DNA of 64,000 bases from assembly GCF_000282895.1 (NCBI RefSeq), contig NZ_ALBQ01000009.1, forward strand, positions 1 through 64,000, written 5' to 3'. This stretch comes from Sphingomonas sp. ATCC 31555 (GTDB taxonomy: Bacteria > Pseudomonadota > Alphaproteobacteria > Sphingomonadales > Sphingomonadaceae). Every line of letters starts with the position of its first letter. The first letter of the stretch is position 1. Position numbers and translations under genes: made by a program. Shown here in pieces: positions 38,779 to 49,945 of the stretch. The notes beneath the pieces were generated by a model that was not told the origin of the DNA, made no database searches, and saw only the letters and a list, made by a program, of their open reading frames with translations.

Positions 38779-40470
38779 TCATGCCAAGGCGAGATCGTGC
38801 GCGCGCACCCGATCCCGCCCGGCCGCCTTGGCTTCGAACAAGGCCCGGTCGGCAGATCGATACAGCGCCTTCCAATCGATATCGTTGGCGAGCGGCCCGG
38901 CGCAGGTGCCGATGCTTGCGGTGACGCGCAGATCGAAGGGCATCCGCACCGTGCGCAATCGCGACAGCAACTGTTCGGCATCGAGCCGGTGTTCGCTTTG
39001 CGTCAGCACCGCGAACTCCTCGCCACCCATGCGCGCGATCAGCACCTGGGCGGGGAGCGCGGTGCGGAGCGCGCGGGCGAAAAGCCGCAGCACATCGTCG
39101 CCGCCATCATGGCCCAGCGTCTCATTGACGCGCTTGAAATGATCGATGTCGATCAGGAGAAGCTGATGCTGGCCGGCACGGCCGATGGCGTTCCGCAGGA
39201 ACGCACGGCGGTTTAGCAGTCCGGTGAGCGGATCGATGTCCGCCAGCCGCCGCGCCACGACTTCGCGGGTCAGCGCGGCATCGCGTTCGTCGCGCAGGAA
39301 CTTGATCCGGTAGGCAACGGCGAGCGCGGAGACCAGCGCCTCCGCACCCATCGAGACGATCGTCGAATTGTCGATCCAGAAGTTCCAGCCGATCAGATGC
39401 AGCGATGCGAGGACGCGCACCGCCGCCAGCAGGATTGGCGCACACCAGGCGAGTGCGAACAGCCACAGAAAGTGGGAACGCTGGCGCCAGGCTCCCCAGA
39501 GCGTGGGTAGCACGATGGCGAGCAGCCCGCCGAATGCGAGCGTGTACAGAAGGTCGGCCAGTCGCAGATCGAGTGAGCCGAAGGTTGCCACGGTGAAACT
39601 GGACAGGGGCACCGCCGCGGCGACGATTTGCGACGCCTTGTCGAGCCAGCGCGGCATCGGCTGTTCTTCGAAGAAGCTGCGCGTGAACAGCGCCGCGGCA
39701 CCGCCGGCGAGGCCGATGAACAGATAGTTCAAGCGCAGCCGATCGTTGTTCGCGATCAGCGGTGCCGCCCAGGCAAAGGCACCGGAAGAGGTGATGGTAT
39801 AGCCCAGCAGCGCCGCCAACAGCATGCAATAATGCAGTTGGAAGCGGTGGCCCATCGCACACCATAGCGCAAAGTTATAGACGATCAGCGCGAGCGAAAG
39901 GCCGGAGAAAAAGGCATACAACGCCGCCAGCCCCAGATTGGCGGCCGCGGCATCCGCCTGGTTCGCCACGCGCACGCCGATCATGATGCCGCGTACGTTC
40001 GCCGCACCATCGACATGGAACAGCACGCGGGTGATCGCCGGCTCGCGCACGGGAAGCGGCGTCTGGGCGATCGCGCCAAGCTGGATCAGCGGCGTGATGC
40101 CCGTGGCCGGACTGGCCCAGGAGCGTACTGCGCCATCGGCATATTGGATATGGATTGACAGCCCGTCCTGCCAGAGGCTGGCGAAGCGCAATACCAACGG
40201 GGTAGCGAAGGTGGACCGGCGATCGATCGGCGCGGTGATCGCCCAGAAGCTGCCGGCGCCAAAGCGATGCTGGGGCGTCTTGCAATCAAATGCCTCGGGT
40301 TGGCGGAGCATCGCTTCCGCCGTTTGCCCGCTATCCCGCGCGATGCAGACGGCAAGTGGTTGACCTGCAACGCCCGCTTCGGCAAGGGCTGCCTGTGGCA
40401 CGATACAGCCGAGCATCGCGACCAGCACGATGTTCAGCAGCCGACGGAGACAGGCGATTTGCATCGTCAT
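38779..40470 (-). CDS. Diguanylate cyclase with 7TM-DISM sensor
   Basis: A 563-residue membrane c-di-GMP synthase. A signal peptide precedes a periplasmic 7TMR-DISM-type extracellular domain (to about residue 190). Seven helices follow, then a GGDEF domain at about residues 400-563 with DPLTGLLNRRAFL, DIDHFKRVNETLGHDGGDDVL and the active-site RMGGEEF. The inhibitory I-site RxxD that normally lies five residues before GGEEF is absent (PAQVLIA instead), so product feedback may be weak. The start is ATG 40470; ATG 40464 is also possible. Confidence 0.9.
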   Translation of the reverse strand: MTMQIACLRRLLNIVLVAMLGCIVPQAALAEAGVAGQPLAVCIARDSGQTAEAMLRQPEAFDCKTPQHRFGAGSFWAITAPIDRRSTFATPLVLRFASLWQDGLSIHIQYADGAVRSWASPATGITPLIQLGAIAQTPLPVREPAITRVLFHVDGAANVRGIMIGVRVANQADAAAANLGLAALYAFFSGLSLALIVYNFALWCAMGHRFQLHYCMLLAALLGYTITSSGAFAWAAPLIANNDRLRLNYLFIGLAGGAAALFTRSFFEEQPMPRWLDKASQIVAAAVPLSSFTVATFGSLDLRLADLLYTLAFGGLLAIVLPTLWGAWRQRSHFLWLFALAWCAPILLAAVRVLASLHLIGWNFWIDNSTIVSMGAEALVSALAVAYRIKFLRDERDAALTREVVARRLADIDPLTGLLNRRAFLRNAIGRAGQHQLLLIDIDHFKRVNETLGHDGGDDVLRLFARALRTALPAQVLIARMGGEEFAVLTQSEHRLDAEQLLSRLRTVRMPFDLRVTASIGTCAGPLANDIDWKALYRSADRALFEAKAAGRDRVRAHDLALA

Positions 40471-40589
40471 TCCCGCTACGCTTGTGTGGCAAACAAGTCG
40501 TAAAGGCGCTCTTGCCATGTTCATCCTGCCGGCGCTCCGATCGGGGGGAGCGGCGCAACGGCACCTCGAGAGTTTGATCGCGACACGGA

Positions 40590-41777
40590 ATGAATCAACC
40601 CCGAGCTTCTTCCATCCGCCTTGATGTTGTGGACGTTCTACGCGGCTTCGCACTGATGGCGCTGTTTCTAGTGCATATCATCGAAAGCTACGAGCTTTTC
40701 TGGGCCGTGGAAAAGCCCGGGCGCATCTCCGACGTCGTCTTCACCCTGTTCATGGGCAAAAGCTTCTCGCTGCTCGCGCTGTGCTTCGGGTTCAGCTTCT
40801 TCATCCTGATGGATCGCGCGGCTGCGCGGGGGGTGGATTTTAGCGGGCGGTTCGCATGGCGTCTGCTGATCCTGTTCGGCATCGGGTTCCTGCACTCGCT
40901 GGTCTATCGCGGCGACATCATCCAGACGCTGGCGGCGCTTGGCTTGGTGTTGCTGCTGGTCAACCGGATCCGCAGCAACGTGCTGCTGCTGACAGCGGCG
41001 TGCCTCTGCTTTGCGGGGCCTTCGCTGATCGCGCAAGTGATCGCGGCCGCGAGCGGTGCCGCCTGGGCCACCGGCCCGGCGATGTCGTCGTTCGATCCCG
41101 GCATGCCGCTCTATCTGCACGGCACGCTTTGGCAGGTATTGCGGGTCAATCTTTGGGAGGGCCAGCAATCCAAGTTCTGGTTCTTCCTGGAATATGGTCG
41201 GCTGGTGCAGATCCTTGGTCTTTACCTGCTCGGCCTGGTGCTGGGCCGCACCGGCTTTTTTGAAGATTTGGCCAGGAGCCGCGGCTGGCGCCGCATCGCG
41301 CTCCCCGGGGTTGCCGTGCTCGCCATCGGCTTGTTCCTGATGCGGGAGCCGCTGCGGCTAGAATTCGCCGATTTGGGCTATGGCGCGTCGGCCGAGCGGG
41401 CATTCTGGGCGCTGATCAACATGTGGCTCGACCTTGCGGGCACCGCCTTCTGGGCGCTGCTGGTGATCGCGCTGTACGACGGGCGCGCGCGATGGTTGGT
41501 ACGGCCGCTGGCGGCGCCCGGACGGCTGACGCTGACCTTCTACATCCTGCAATCGGTGGTCTTCGTTCCGCTCTTCTACGGCTACGGGCTGGGCCTATAC
41601 GACGATTGGGATGCGGCCACCCGCTTATATGTCGGCCTGGCGGCGGCCGCGGTGCAGATCGTGGCGGCGCATTGGTGGCTGGCGCACTTCCGCTATGGCC
41701 CGATCGAGTGGGTGTGGCGCGCGCTGACTTATTGGAGTGCGGATATCCCGTTCCGCCGGACCAGCCCGCAACCCTGA
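40590..41777 (+). CDS. DUF418 multi-pass membrane protein
   Basis: A 395-residue membrane protein of the DUF418/YeiB type, with an N-terminal heparan-acetyltransferase-like start (RLDVVDVLRGFALMALFLVHIIES) and ten or so helices. The C-terminal DUF418 segment has LTFYILQSVVFVPLFYGYGLG and GPIEWVWRALTYW. Function is not established for the family; acyl transfer across the membrane has been suggested for relatives. It is divergent from the diguanylate cyclase gene and ends at a strong shared terminator. Confidence 0.85.
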   Translation: MNQPRASSIRLDVVDVLRGFALMALFLVHIIESYELFWAVEKPGRISDVVFTLFMGKSFSLLALCFGFSFFILMDRAAARGVDFSGRFAWRLLILFGIGFLHSLVYRGDIIQTLAALGLVLLLVNRIRSNVLLLTAACLCFAGPSLIAQVIAAASGAAWATGPAMSSFDPGMPLYLHGTLWQVLRVNLWEGQQSKFWFFLEYGRLVQILGLYLLGLVLGRTGFFEDLARSRGWRRIALPGVAVLAIGLFLMREPLRLEFADLGYGASAERAFWALINMWLDLAGTAFWALLVIALYDGRARWLVRPLAAPGRLTLTFYILQSVVFVPLFYGYGLGLYDDWDAATRLYVGLAAAAVQIVAAHWWLAHFRYGPIEWVWRALTYWSADIPFRRTSPQP

Positions 41778-41800
41778 CCTGCAGCCTAGCGACGACAGAG

Positions 41801-41833
41801 AAAAGGCCCGGGGAAGAGCTCCCCGGGCCTTTT
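41801..41833. terminator. Bidirectional terminator between DUF418 gene and clpA
   Basis: AAAAGGCCCGGGGA (41801-41814) pairs perfectly with TCCCCGGGCCTTTT (41820-41833) around AGAGC. The A/T ends give a T-run on both strands, so it can stop both converging transcripts. Confidence 0.9.
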
Positions 41834-41858
41834 GTGTTCAGACGGACGCGGTGCCGGA

Positions 41859-44180
<2,322 letters not shown>

Positions 44181-44318
44181 TCGGATACAACTCCAGTCGG
44201 GCCGAAAGGGTGCCGAGCCCGTATTCCCTTATGTCGGGAGGGCAGGGCTCTGCATCAAGCGCTGCGGCCCCGCACCGGCGGATCGTGGCGTATCGCCCGA
44301 ATTCCGGTGCCGTGACGC

Positions 44319-44516
44319 TCATCTCTTAAATAGAGCGTCTGCGCTTGCGCGGTGGTGAACAGCCTGTTGAATCTTTCCGCGACATCGAGAGATCTCGTTT
44401 TCCAGCAAACGGATACGCGCTTCGAGTTCGGCGACCGAGAAGGGATCGAGATCCTGCCTGGCCAGCTGCACCGCGAGGTCGTCGGAACGACGCGGAAGAT
44501 TTTCATCGGCGTCCAT
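44319..44516 (-). CDS. DUF1192 small coiled-coil protein
   Basis: A 65-residue DUF1192 protein starting at ATG 44516. The conserved core is DDLAVQLARQDLDPFSVAELEARIRLLENEI (first acidic/Leu part, then a coiled coil). Such proteins are restricted to alphaproteobacteria and often lie beside a quinone oxidoreductase gene, as here (divergent, 78 bases away). Function unknown. Too short for confident structural calls beyond the coiled coil. Confidence 0.75.
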   Translation of the reverse strand: MDADENLPRRSDDLAVQLARQDLDPFSVAELEARIRLLENEISRCRGKIQQAVHHRASADALFKR

Positions 44517-44594
44517 GCGACGAAACGTTGACCCGGTGCGGTGCGATGTCAATAAGGCGCCGGATTTCTCCTTAGGTTAAAAAGCGACGAACCG

Positions 44595-45605
44595 ATGATC
44601 GCAGCCGAAATGATGCTGGCCATCGATCCCGATGCGCCGGGCGGCCCCGAAGTGCTGGTGCCGGTGGCGCGCCCGGTCCCCACGCCTGGGGAAGGGGAAG
44701 TACTCGTCCGAGTCGCGGCCGCAGGGGTCAACCGGCCCGAGGTTTTGCAGCGGCAGGGCAAATATCCGCCGCCGCCGGGCGCACCATCGATCCTCGGCAT
44801 GGAAATCGCGGGCACCGTCGTCGCGCTGGGCGGCAAGGCCGACGAGTCGCTGCTCGGCCAGCGGGTGTGCGCGCTGATTGCCGGCGGCGCCTATGCGGAA
44901 TACGCGATAGCCCCCGCAGGCCAGTGCCTACCCGTGCCGCCGGCGCTTACCCTGGTGGAAGCCGCGGCGATGCCGGAGACGCTTTTCACCGTCTGGTCCA
45001 ATCTGTTCGAGCGGGCCTGGGCAGGGCCCGGCGAGACGGTACTTGTGCATGGGGGCACCAGCGGCATCGGAACCATGGCGATCGCGCTGGCGAAGCTGTT
45101 CGATCTGAAGATCGTGGTCACTGCCGGATCCGACGAGAAGTGCGCGGCGGCCCGCGCGCTCGGAGCCGATCTGGCGATCAACTACAAGACGCAGGATTTC
45201 GTTGAAGCGGTAAAAGCCTTCACCGGTGGCAAGGGCGTGGAGATCGTGATCGACATGGTCGGCGGCGATTACGTGCCGCGCAACCTGCAGTGCCTGGCTG
45301 AAGAGGGGCGTCATGTCTCGATTGCGGTGCAGGGCGGCGCCACCGCCACCATTCCGATCTGGGATGTGATGCGTCGCCGCCTGACGTTGACCGGATCCAC
45401 GCTGCGCCCGCGCTCCACCGAGTTCAAGTCGCTGGTCGCCGACGAACTGCGACGCACCGTCTGGCCGCTGGTCGCCGAAGGCAGGCTCAAGCCCGTGATC
45501 GATCGCACCTACCCGCTGGCAGAAGCGCCCGACGCGCATCGGCGCATGGAAGCGGGGGAGCATATCGGCAAGATCGTACTGACGATCGGCGACGCCCGCG
45601 CCTGA
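44595..45605 (+). CDS. Zinc-free NAD(P)H:quinone oxidoreductase (PIG3-like MDR family)
   Basis: A 336-residue medium-chain dehydrogenase/reductase. The N-terminal GroES-like domain has AAAGVNRPEVLQRQGKYPPPPG and LGMEIAGTVVALG. The Rossmann part has VLVHGGTSGIGTMAIALAK for NADPH binding. The catalytic zinc Cys is absent, as in quinone reductases. The IGKIVLTIG end is typical of the TP53I3/PIG3 group. It is divergent from the DUF1192 gene. Confidence 0.9.
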   Translation: MIAAEMMLAIDPDAPGGPEVLVPVARPVPTPGEGEVLVRVAAAGVNRPEVLQRQGKYPPPPGAPSILGMEIAGTVVALGGKADESLLGQRVCALIAGGAYAEYAIAPAGQCLPVPPALTLVEAAAMPETLFTVWSNLFERAWAGPGETVLVHGGTSGIGTMAIALAKLFDLKIVVTAGSDEKCAAARALGADLAINYKTQDFVEAVKAFTGGKGVEIVIDMVGGDYVPRNLQCLAEEGRHVSIAVQGGATATIPIWDVMRRRLTLTGSTLRPRSTEFKSLVADELRRTVWPLVAEGRLKPVIDRTYPLAEAPDAHRRMEAGEHIGKIVLTIGDARA

Positions 45606-46028
45606 TCAGGCGGCCAGCGGGCGCTGCACCAGCGCTTCCTCGGCCATTGGCAGCAACAGCTGCTCCTGATGCGCGACCCGGCGTTCGAACATCCGCAGAA
45701 GGCGATGCACGGCCCGGACGTGGCCCGGCGGGTTCGCCAGGACCGCGCCCAGCGGCCACGCGGCGAAATAGTCGAGCGTGCGCTGGCGCCATTCAAGATC
45801 CTGTTCGGTGGTGCGGCGCGCCATCGCCAGATGCGCACAATCGTCGCTCTCGCGTAGCGTGGCAAGAAGCAGGCGGTCCTTGGTGATCCCATGGATCCGC
45901 ATCGCCTCCAATAGGCGGCTGCGGGCTGCCTCCAGTGCGTGGGCACTCGGCCGGGGGTCGATCAGGAGCAGTGCCTTCGCGGCATCGATCAGTTCTTGGG
46001 TACAGGCGAACAGCGCGGTGAATTGCAT
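45606..46028 (-). CDS. Small helical protein, hemerythrin-like pattern, unknown function
   Basis: A 140-residue all-helical product from ATG 46028, 6 nt after AGGAAGG (an ATG at 46049 is in frame without such a site). His residues recur at helix ends (DDCAHLAMARR, HVRAVHRLLRMFERRVAHQEQLLLPMAEEAL), which recalls hemerythrin-like four-helix proteins, but the standard HxxxE spacing is not fully present. It shares its layout with the next gene upstream (46062-46493). The stop directly abuts the end of the quinone reductase gene. Confidence 0.6.
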   Translation of the reverse strand: MQFTALFACTQELIDAAKALLLIDPRPSAHALEAARSRLLEAMRIHGITKDRLLLATLRESDDCAHLAMARRTTEQDLEWRQRTLDYFAAWPLGAVLANPPGHVRAVHRLLRMFERRVAHQEQLLLPMAEEALVQRPLAA

Positions 46029-46061
46029 CGGGATCCTTCCTGAGGACATTCTAGCGATGTT

Positions 46062-46493
46062 TCAGTCCGCTGAGCGTTGTCCCGGCGAAGAAATGATCTT
46101 GGCTAGCGCGGGATACGCGGATTCCTCGGCAAATTGCACCCGCCCCTCGAGCCACCTTAGGAATCTGCGCACGTCCCTTCGGTAGCCGGCAGGATCTTCG
46201 GCGATCCGCGCGAGCGGCCAACGCTGATGATGGGCGAGCCCCAGATGGCGCCCCTCCAGGTCCCGCTCGACGCAGTATCGGGCAAGCGCGGCAAGCGCGG
46301 GGTCGCTGCTCCGGCGCAGGGGCTGCAGCACTGCCTGCTCCTGTACGACGAAGAAGCGGCTGTGCGCGAGCGCAACCCTCTTTCTGAGGGCTGCGAGCTG
46401 CTCGACGTCGATCGGCGGCTCCCCGGAACGGAGGATCTCCTCCATCATCTGCAGAATGTCCCGGGTAAGGTGGCGCAGGGAGTCGAGCGACAT
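46062..46493 (-). CDS. Small helical protein, related to its downstream neighbour
   Basis: A 143-residue helical protein from ATG 46493, behind AAAGGA. It contains SRFFVVQEQAVLQPLRR and HLGLAHHQRWPLARI, and ends with FLRWLEGRVQFAEESAYPALAKII. That end parallels the RMFERRVAHQEQLLLPMAEEAL end of the downstream gene, so the two look like diverged paralogues in one two-gene operon (33 bases apart). A possible general-stress-type promoter lies just upstream. Function unknown; hemerythrin-like is a guess. Confidence 0.6.
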   Translation of the reverse strand: MSLDSLRHLTRDILQMMEEILRSGEPPIDVEQLAALRKRVALAHSRFFVVQEQAVLQPLRRSSDPALAALARYCVERDLEGRHLGLAHHQRWPLARIAEDPAGYRRDVRRFLRWLEGRVQFAEESAYPALAKIISSPGQRSAD

Positions 46494-46513
46494 GAGCGTC
46501 CTTTGCCCTTCAT

Positions 46514-46543
46514 TGTAGACGGCGAAACGTGACTCGCCGTTCC
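46514..46543 (-). promoter_or_regulatory. Possible EcfG-type stress promoter
   Basis: On the minus strand GGAAC is followed after 17 bases by CGTC, close to the alphaproteobacterial EcfG consensus GGAAC-N16/17-CGTT. It lies about 25 bases before ATG 46493. One mismatch in the -10 and the chance of random hits keep confidence low. Confidence 0.3.
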
Positions 46544-46602
46544 GATTTCGCTTCAACCCGCGCCGCGAGGCGGCTAGCCTGCAAGGGTTCGGGGAGGGGG
46601 CA

Positions 46603-47223
46603 TTGCTCGAAGTCGTTACCGCGTCCGGCAGCATGGCATTCGTCTCGGCGCTTGCGCTTATGCTGCTGATCGGCGCCGTCCAATTGGTTGGCCTGGGCGG
46701 GGACTGGGCTGAGGTTAATGCGGGGGTCGACGGCGACAGCTCGGTCGATGTGCTCGGCTGGCTGGGCGTCGGGCGAGTGCCGATGCTTGTCCTGATCGTG
46801 CTCTTCCTCGCCCTGTTCGGCGTGCTGGGGCTCGTCGTGCAGCAGGTGGCGCATGACTGGTTCGGCGCGCCGTTGGACGGCTGGATCGTCGTGCCGGGCG
46901 TCGCGCTTGCGTCCTTGCCGCTGACGGCAGTGGCGGCCCGTGCCGTCGGCCGCATTCTGCCGCGCGACCTGACCACCGCCGTTCCGATTGAAAGCCTTGT
47001 CGGCACTACCGCCCGGATCGTGATTGGCCGGGCGACACCCGGATCGCCGGCTCGGGCGCAGGCGCACGACGCACATGGCCAGGTCCACTACGTCATGGTC
47101 GAACCCGATAGCGCCGGCCAATATTTCGAGCAGGGCGAGAAGATCCTGCTCGTCCGGCGGGAGGGTGAAACCTTCCGTGCCATATCTTGGGGCGACCATC
47201 GTCTGCCCCGTCTCGAAGGCTGA
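46603..47223 (+). CDS. YqiJ/NfeD-like membrane protein (DUF1449-type)
   Basis: A 206-residue inner membrane protein of the YqiJ type. It has three or so helices (ALALMLLIGAVQLVGLGG, VPMLVLIVLFLALFGVLGLVVQQVA, IVVPGVALASLPLTAVA) and a C-terminal OB-fold domain (ESLVGTTARIVIGRATPGSPARA, FRAISW). Starts at TTG 46603 after GGGGAGGGGG. These proteins partner flotillins; here the flotillin gene follows, as in E. coli yqiJ-yqiK. Confidence 0.82.
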   Translation: MLEVVTASGSMAFVSALALMLLIGAVQLVGLGGDWAEVNAGVDGDSSVDVLGWLGVGRVPMLVLIVLFLALFGVLGLVVQQVAHDWFGAPLDGWIVVPGVALASLPLTAVAARAVGRILPRDLTTAVPIESLVGTTARIVIGRATPGSPARAQAHDAHGQVHYVMVEPDSAGQYFEQGEKILLVRREGETFRAISWGDHRLPRLEG

Positions 47224-47261
47224 ACCTCATGCAGTCACTTGTTCCCCAAGGAGCCACGTCG

Positions 47262-48923
47262 ATGCTGCCCTATTTCGCCTATGCGGGCGCGGCACTGCTG
47301 GCGCTGATCATCATCGGCATCACCTTTGCCAAGCTGTACAAGCGCGCGTCCAAGGAAGTCGGTTTTGTGCGCACCGGCGCCGGGGGCGAGAAGGTCGTGA
47401 TCAACGGCGGCGCCCTGGTGCTGCCGGTATTCCACGAAACCATGCCGGTGAACCTCAACACCGTGCGCCTGGCGGTGGAGCGCAAGAATTCGGACGCGCT
47501 GATCACGCTCGATCGGCTGCGCATCGACGTGAAGGCAGAATTTTATGTGCGGGTAAAGCCCGACGCCCAGTCGATCGCGATCGCGGCGCAAACGCTGGGC
47601 ATGCGTACCATGAACCCGGACATGCTGAAGGAGCTGGTGGAAGGCAAGTTCGTCGATGCGCTCCGCTCCGTGGCTGCGGGCATGACGATGGCGCAACTCC
47701 ACGAACAGCGTAGCGATTTCGTGCAGAAGGTGCAGCAGGTAAGCTCCGCCGATCTGGCGATGAACGGGCTGGAGCTGGAAAGCGTGTCGCTGACCGGTCT
47801 GGACCAGACTTCGATCGAACATTTCAACGCTAATAACGCGTTCGACGCCGAAGGCCTGACCAAGCTGACCGAACAGATCGAGCTGCGCAAAAAGGCGCGC
47901 AACGATATCGAGCAGGATACCCGCGTCCAGATCGAGACCAAGAACCTTGAAGCCCAGCGCCAATCCTTCCTGATCGGCCGGGACACCGAATTCGCCCGCC
48001 TGGAGCAGGAGCGCGAGCTGGAAGTGCGTCGCGCCGAACAGGCGTCCGAAGTCGCCCGCGAACAGGCGGCGCGGCAGCGCGAGGCCGAACAGGCGAGGAT
48101 CGAGGCGAAGCGGCAGATCGATGCGCAGCAGATCGAGGCCGATCGCGCGATCCAGGAAGCAAAGATCGCCCAGGCGCAGGCGCTCGAACTCGCTCGGCAG
48201 GAACAGCAGATCGCTGTTCAGAACAAAAGCCGCGAGGAAAGCCAGGCCAGGGCGGTGGCGGACAAGGCGCGCGCCGAGGCGGTGGTCGCCGAGGAAGCCG
48301 TGCGTACCGCGCGCGAGGCCGAGGTGGCCGAGCGTACCAAGCGGATCGAGTTGATCGACGCTTCACGCGAGGCGGAGCGCGCCGCCATCGCCATTAAGGT
48401 GCAGGCGGAGGCCGAGAAGGCGGCCGCTGCCGATCGCGCCGAAGCCGCTCGCCTGGCGGCGGAGGGCGAAGCGGAGGCCGCCAAGCTGAAGGCCGAGGCC
48501 GATCGTGTGCGCTTCGAAGTCGAAGCGGCGGGCCAGCGGGCGGTGAACGAAGCAGCGAATCTGCTTTCGTCGGATCAGGTCTCGCTGCAGACCAAGCTGG
48601 CGCTGCTCAATGTGCTCCCCGAACTGGTGCGCGAAGCGGCGAGGCCGCTGGAGGCGATCGATTCGATCAAGATCGTGCAGGTCGATGGCCTGAACGGCCG
48701 GAGCGGCGGCGTGGCGGGCGGTGCCGCCAACGATGGAGATGGTGACCGCAATCTCGCCAATTCGGCCGTTGCTGCGGCACTGCGCTACCGTGCCCAAGCG
48801 CCGGTTATCGATGGCCTGATGCGCGAACTCGGCTTCGATGGCAGCACGCTTGATACGCTGGTGTCCGGCGCGACGGCGCAGGCAAGCCCGCCGGCCGCAC
48901 CCGTTGCCCCGGCGGCCGAGTAA
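47262..48923 (+). CDS. Flotillin / YqiK-family SPFH protein
   Basis: A 553-residue flotillin that forms oligomeric membrane scaffolds. ATG 47262 is 8 nt after AAGGAG; ATG 47229 is an upstream alternative. One N-terminal helix (AYAGAALLALIIIGITFAKLY) precedes an SPFH/PHB domain (about residues 25-200). A long coiled coil rich in Ala/Glu/Arg heptads (about 200-420) follows, then a flotillin C-terminal domain with LLSSDQVSLQTKLALLNVLPELVREA and an Ala/Pro tail. It is coupled with the YqiJ-like gene; the pair is thought to affect membrane fluidity and stress response. Confidence 0.92.
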   Translation: MLPYFAYAGAALLALIIIGITFAKLYKRASKEVGFVRTGAGGEKVVINGGALVLPVFHETMPVNLNTVRLAVERKNSDALITLDRLRIDVKAEFYVRVKPDAQSIAIAAQTLGMRTMNPDMLKELVEGKFVDALRSVAAGMTMAQLHEQRSDFVQKVQQVSSADLAMNGLELESVSLTGLDQTSIEHFNANNAFDAEGLTKLTEQIELRKKARNDIEQDTRVQIETKNLEAQRQSFLIGRDTEFARLEQERELEVRRAEQASEVAREQAARQREAEQARIEAKRQIDAQQIEADRAIQEAKIAQAQALELARQEQQIAVQNKSREESQARAVADKARAEAVVAEEAVRTAREAEVAERTKRIELIDASREAERAAIAIKVQAEAEKAAAADRAEAARLAAEGEAEAAKLKAEADRVRFEVEAAGQRAVNEAANLLSSDQVSLQTKLALLNVLPELVREAARPLEAIDSIKIVQVDGLNGRSGGVAGGAANDGDGDRNLANSAVAAALRYRAQAPVIDGLMRELGFDGSTLDTLVSGATAQASPPAAPVAPAAE

Positions 48924-48930
48924 CCGAGCA

Positions 48931-49003
48931 GGGCTGTGTCGGCGCGTTCGGTACAGCCCGTTCGAATATGTGTGACAAGCGTGTGAAAAGCGAACGATTC
49001 GAA
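48931..49003. repeat. Hairpin, tandem 11-mers and inverted repeat before the LpxH-like gene
   Basis: The hairpin GGGCTGT (48931-48937) / ACAGCCC (48953-48959) could end the flotillin transcript, but no T-run follows. Two tandem near-identical 11-mers, GTGTGACAAGC and GTGTGAAAAGC (48970-48991), lie inside an inverted repeat TTCGAAT (48961-48967) / ATTCGAA (48997-49003). The second part looks like a regulator binding site ahead of the gene at 49067. Confidence 0.35.
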
Positions 49004-49066
49004 ATGTAACAATGCTGGGCCATAGGCGAATCCCGGGTAAGCACAGCGATCCACGGGAAGTTGGCA

Positions 49067-49945
49067 ATGGCCACGATCACCAGGCTTTCTTTCGACGTCG
49101 CCGGTCTGGCGGACTTTCACGCATCAACTCCGACGATTCCGGAGCGGGCGATCACCAGTCGTCGCAAGTATCGCACCGTGTGGATTTCCGACGTCCATCT
49201 CGGAACGCGGGGCTGCAACGCCGAGATGCTGATCGACTTTCTCGACCATGTCGACAGCGACAAGATGTATTTGGTCGGCGACATTATCGACGGCTGGGCG
49301 ATGAAGAAGCGCTTTTACTGGCCGGCGACCCACAACGACATCGTCTGGCGGGTGCTGAAGCGGGCGAGGCGGGGCACCGAAATCGTCTACATTCCCGGCA
49401 ACCACGACGAGATGTTTCGCCAGTTCACCGGGCTCGATTTCGGCGGCGTGAAGATCAAGCGCCAGGCGATCCACACCACCGCCGATGGTCGCCGCCTGCT
49501 GGTGCTGCACGGCGATGAGTTCGACGCGATCACCTTGTCGCACCGCTGGCTCGCGCACCTTGGCGACGCTGCCTACGAAATGATGATGACGCTCAACCGC
49601 TGGTTGAACCGGGTACGGCGCTGGATGGGCCTGCCCTATTGGTCGCTGAGCAAATACGCCAAGCAGAAGGTGAAAAACGCCGTGTCCTTCATTTCCAAGT
49701 TCGAGGAAATCGTGGCGCGCGAGGCCGGCGCACGCGGCGTGGACGGCGTGATCGCCGGGCATATCCACAAGGCGGAGATCCGCGCGATCGATGGCATCGC
49801 TTATTATAACGACGGCGACTGGGTAGAGGGTTGCACCGCGCTGGTGGAGCATTACGACGGGTCCATGGAAATTCTCCACTGGGCCGAGGAAATCGCGGCA
49901 CGCGAGTCGTGCGCAGCATCCGAGGTCAGACTGGCGGCGGCGTGA
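49067..49945 (+). CDS. LpxH-like UDP-2,3-diacylglucosamine pyrophosphatase family phosphoesterase
   Basis: A 292-residue calcineurin-like metallophosphoesterase. Metal-binding motifs are SDVHLGTRG, YLVGDIIDGW, IPGNHDEM and VLHGDEFD, with GHIHKAEI near the end. ATG 49067 is 6 nt after GGGAAG. Family members cut UDP-2,3-diacylglucosamine in lipid A synthesis (LpxH), but this longer group also acts on other lipid-linked substrates. Sphingomonads make glycosphingolipids rather than typical LPS, so the substrate is uncertain. The next gene starts within its stop (GTGA). Confidence 0.85.
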   Translation: MATITRLSFDVAGLADFHASTPTIPERAITSRRKYRTVWISDVHLGTRGCNAEMLIDFLDHVDSDKMYLVGDIIDGWAMKKRFYWPATHNDIVWRVLKRARRGTEIVYIPGNHDEMFRQFTGLDFGGVKIKRQAIHTTADGRRLLVLHGDEFDAITLSHRWLAHLGDAAYEMMMTLNRWLNRVRRWMGLPYWSLSKYAKQKVKNAVSFISKFEEIVAREAGARGVDGVIAGHIHKAEIRAIDGIAYYNDGDWVEGCTALVEHYDGSMEILHWAEEIAARESCAASEVRLAAA

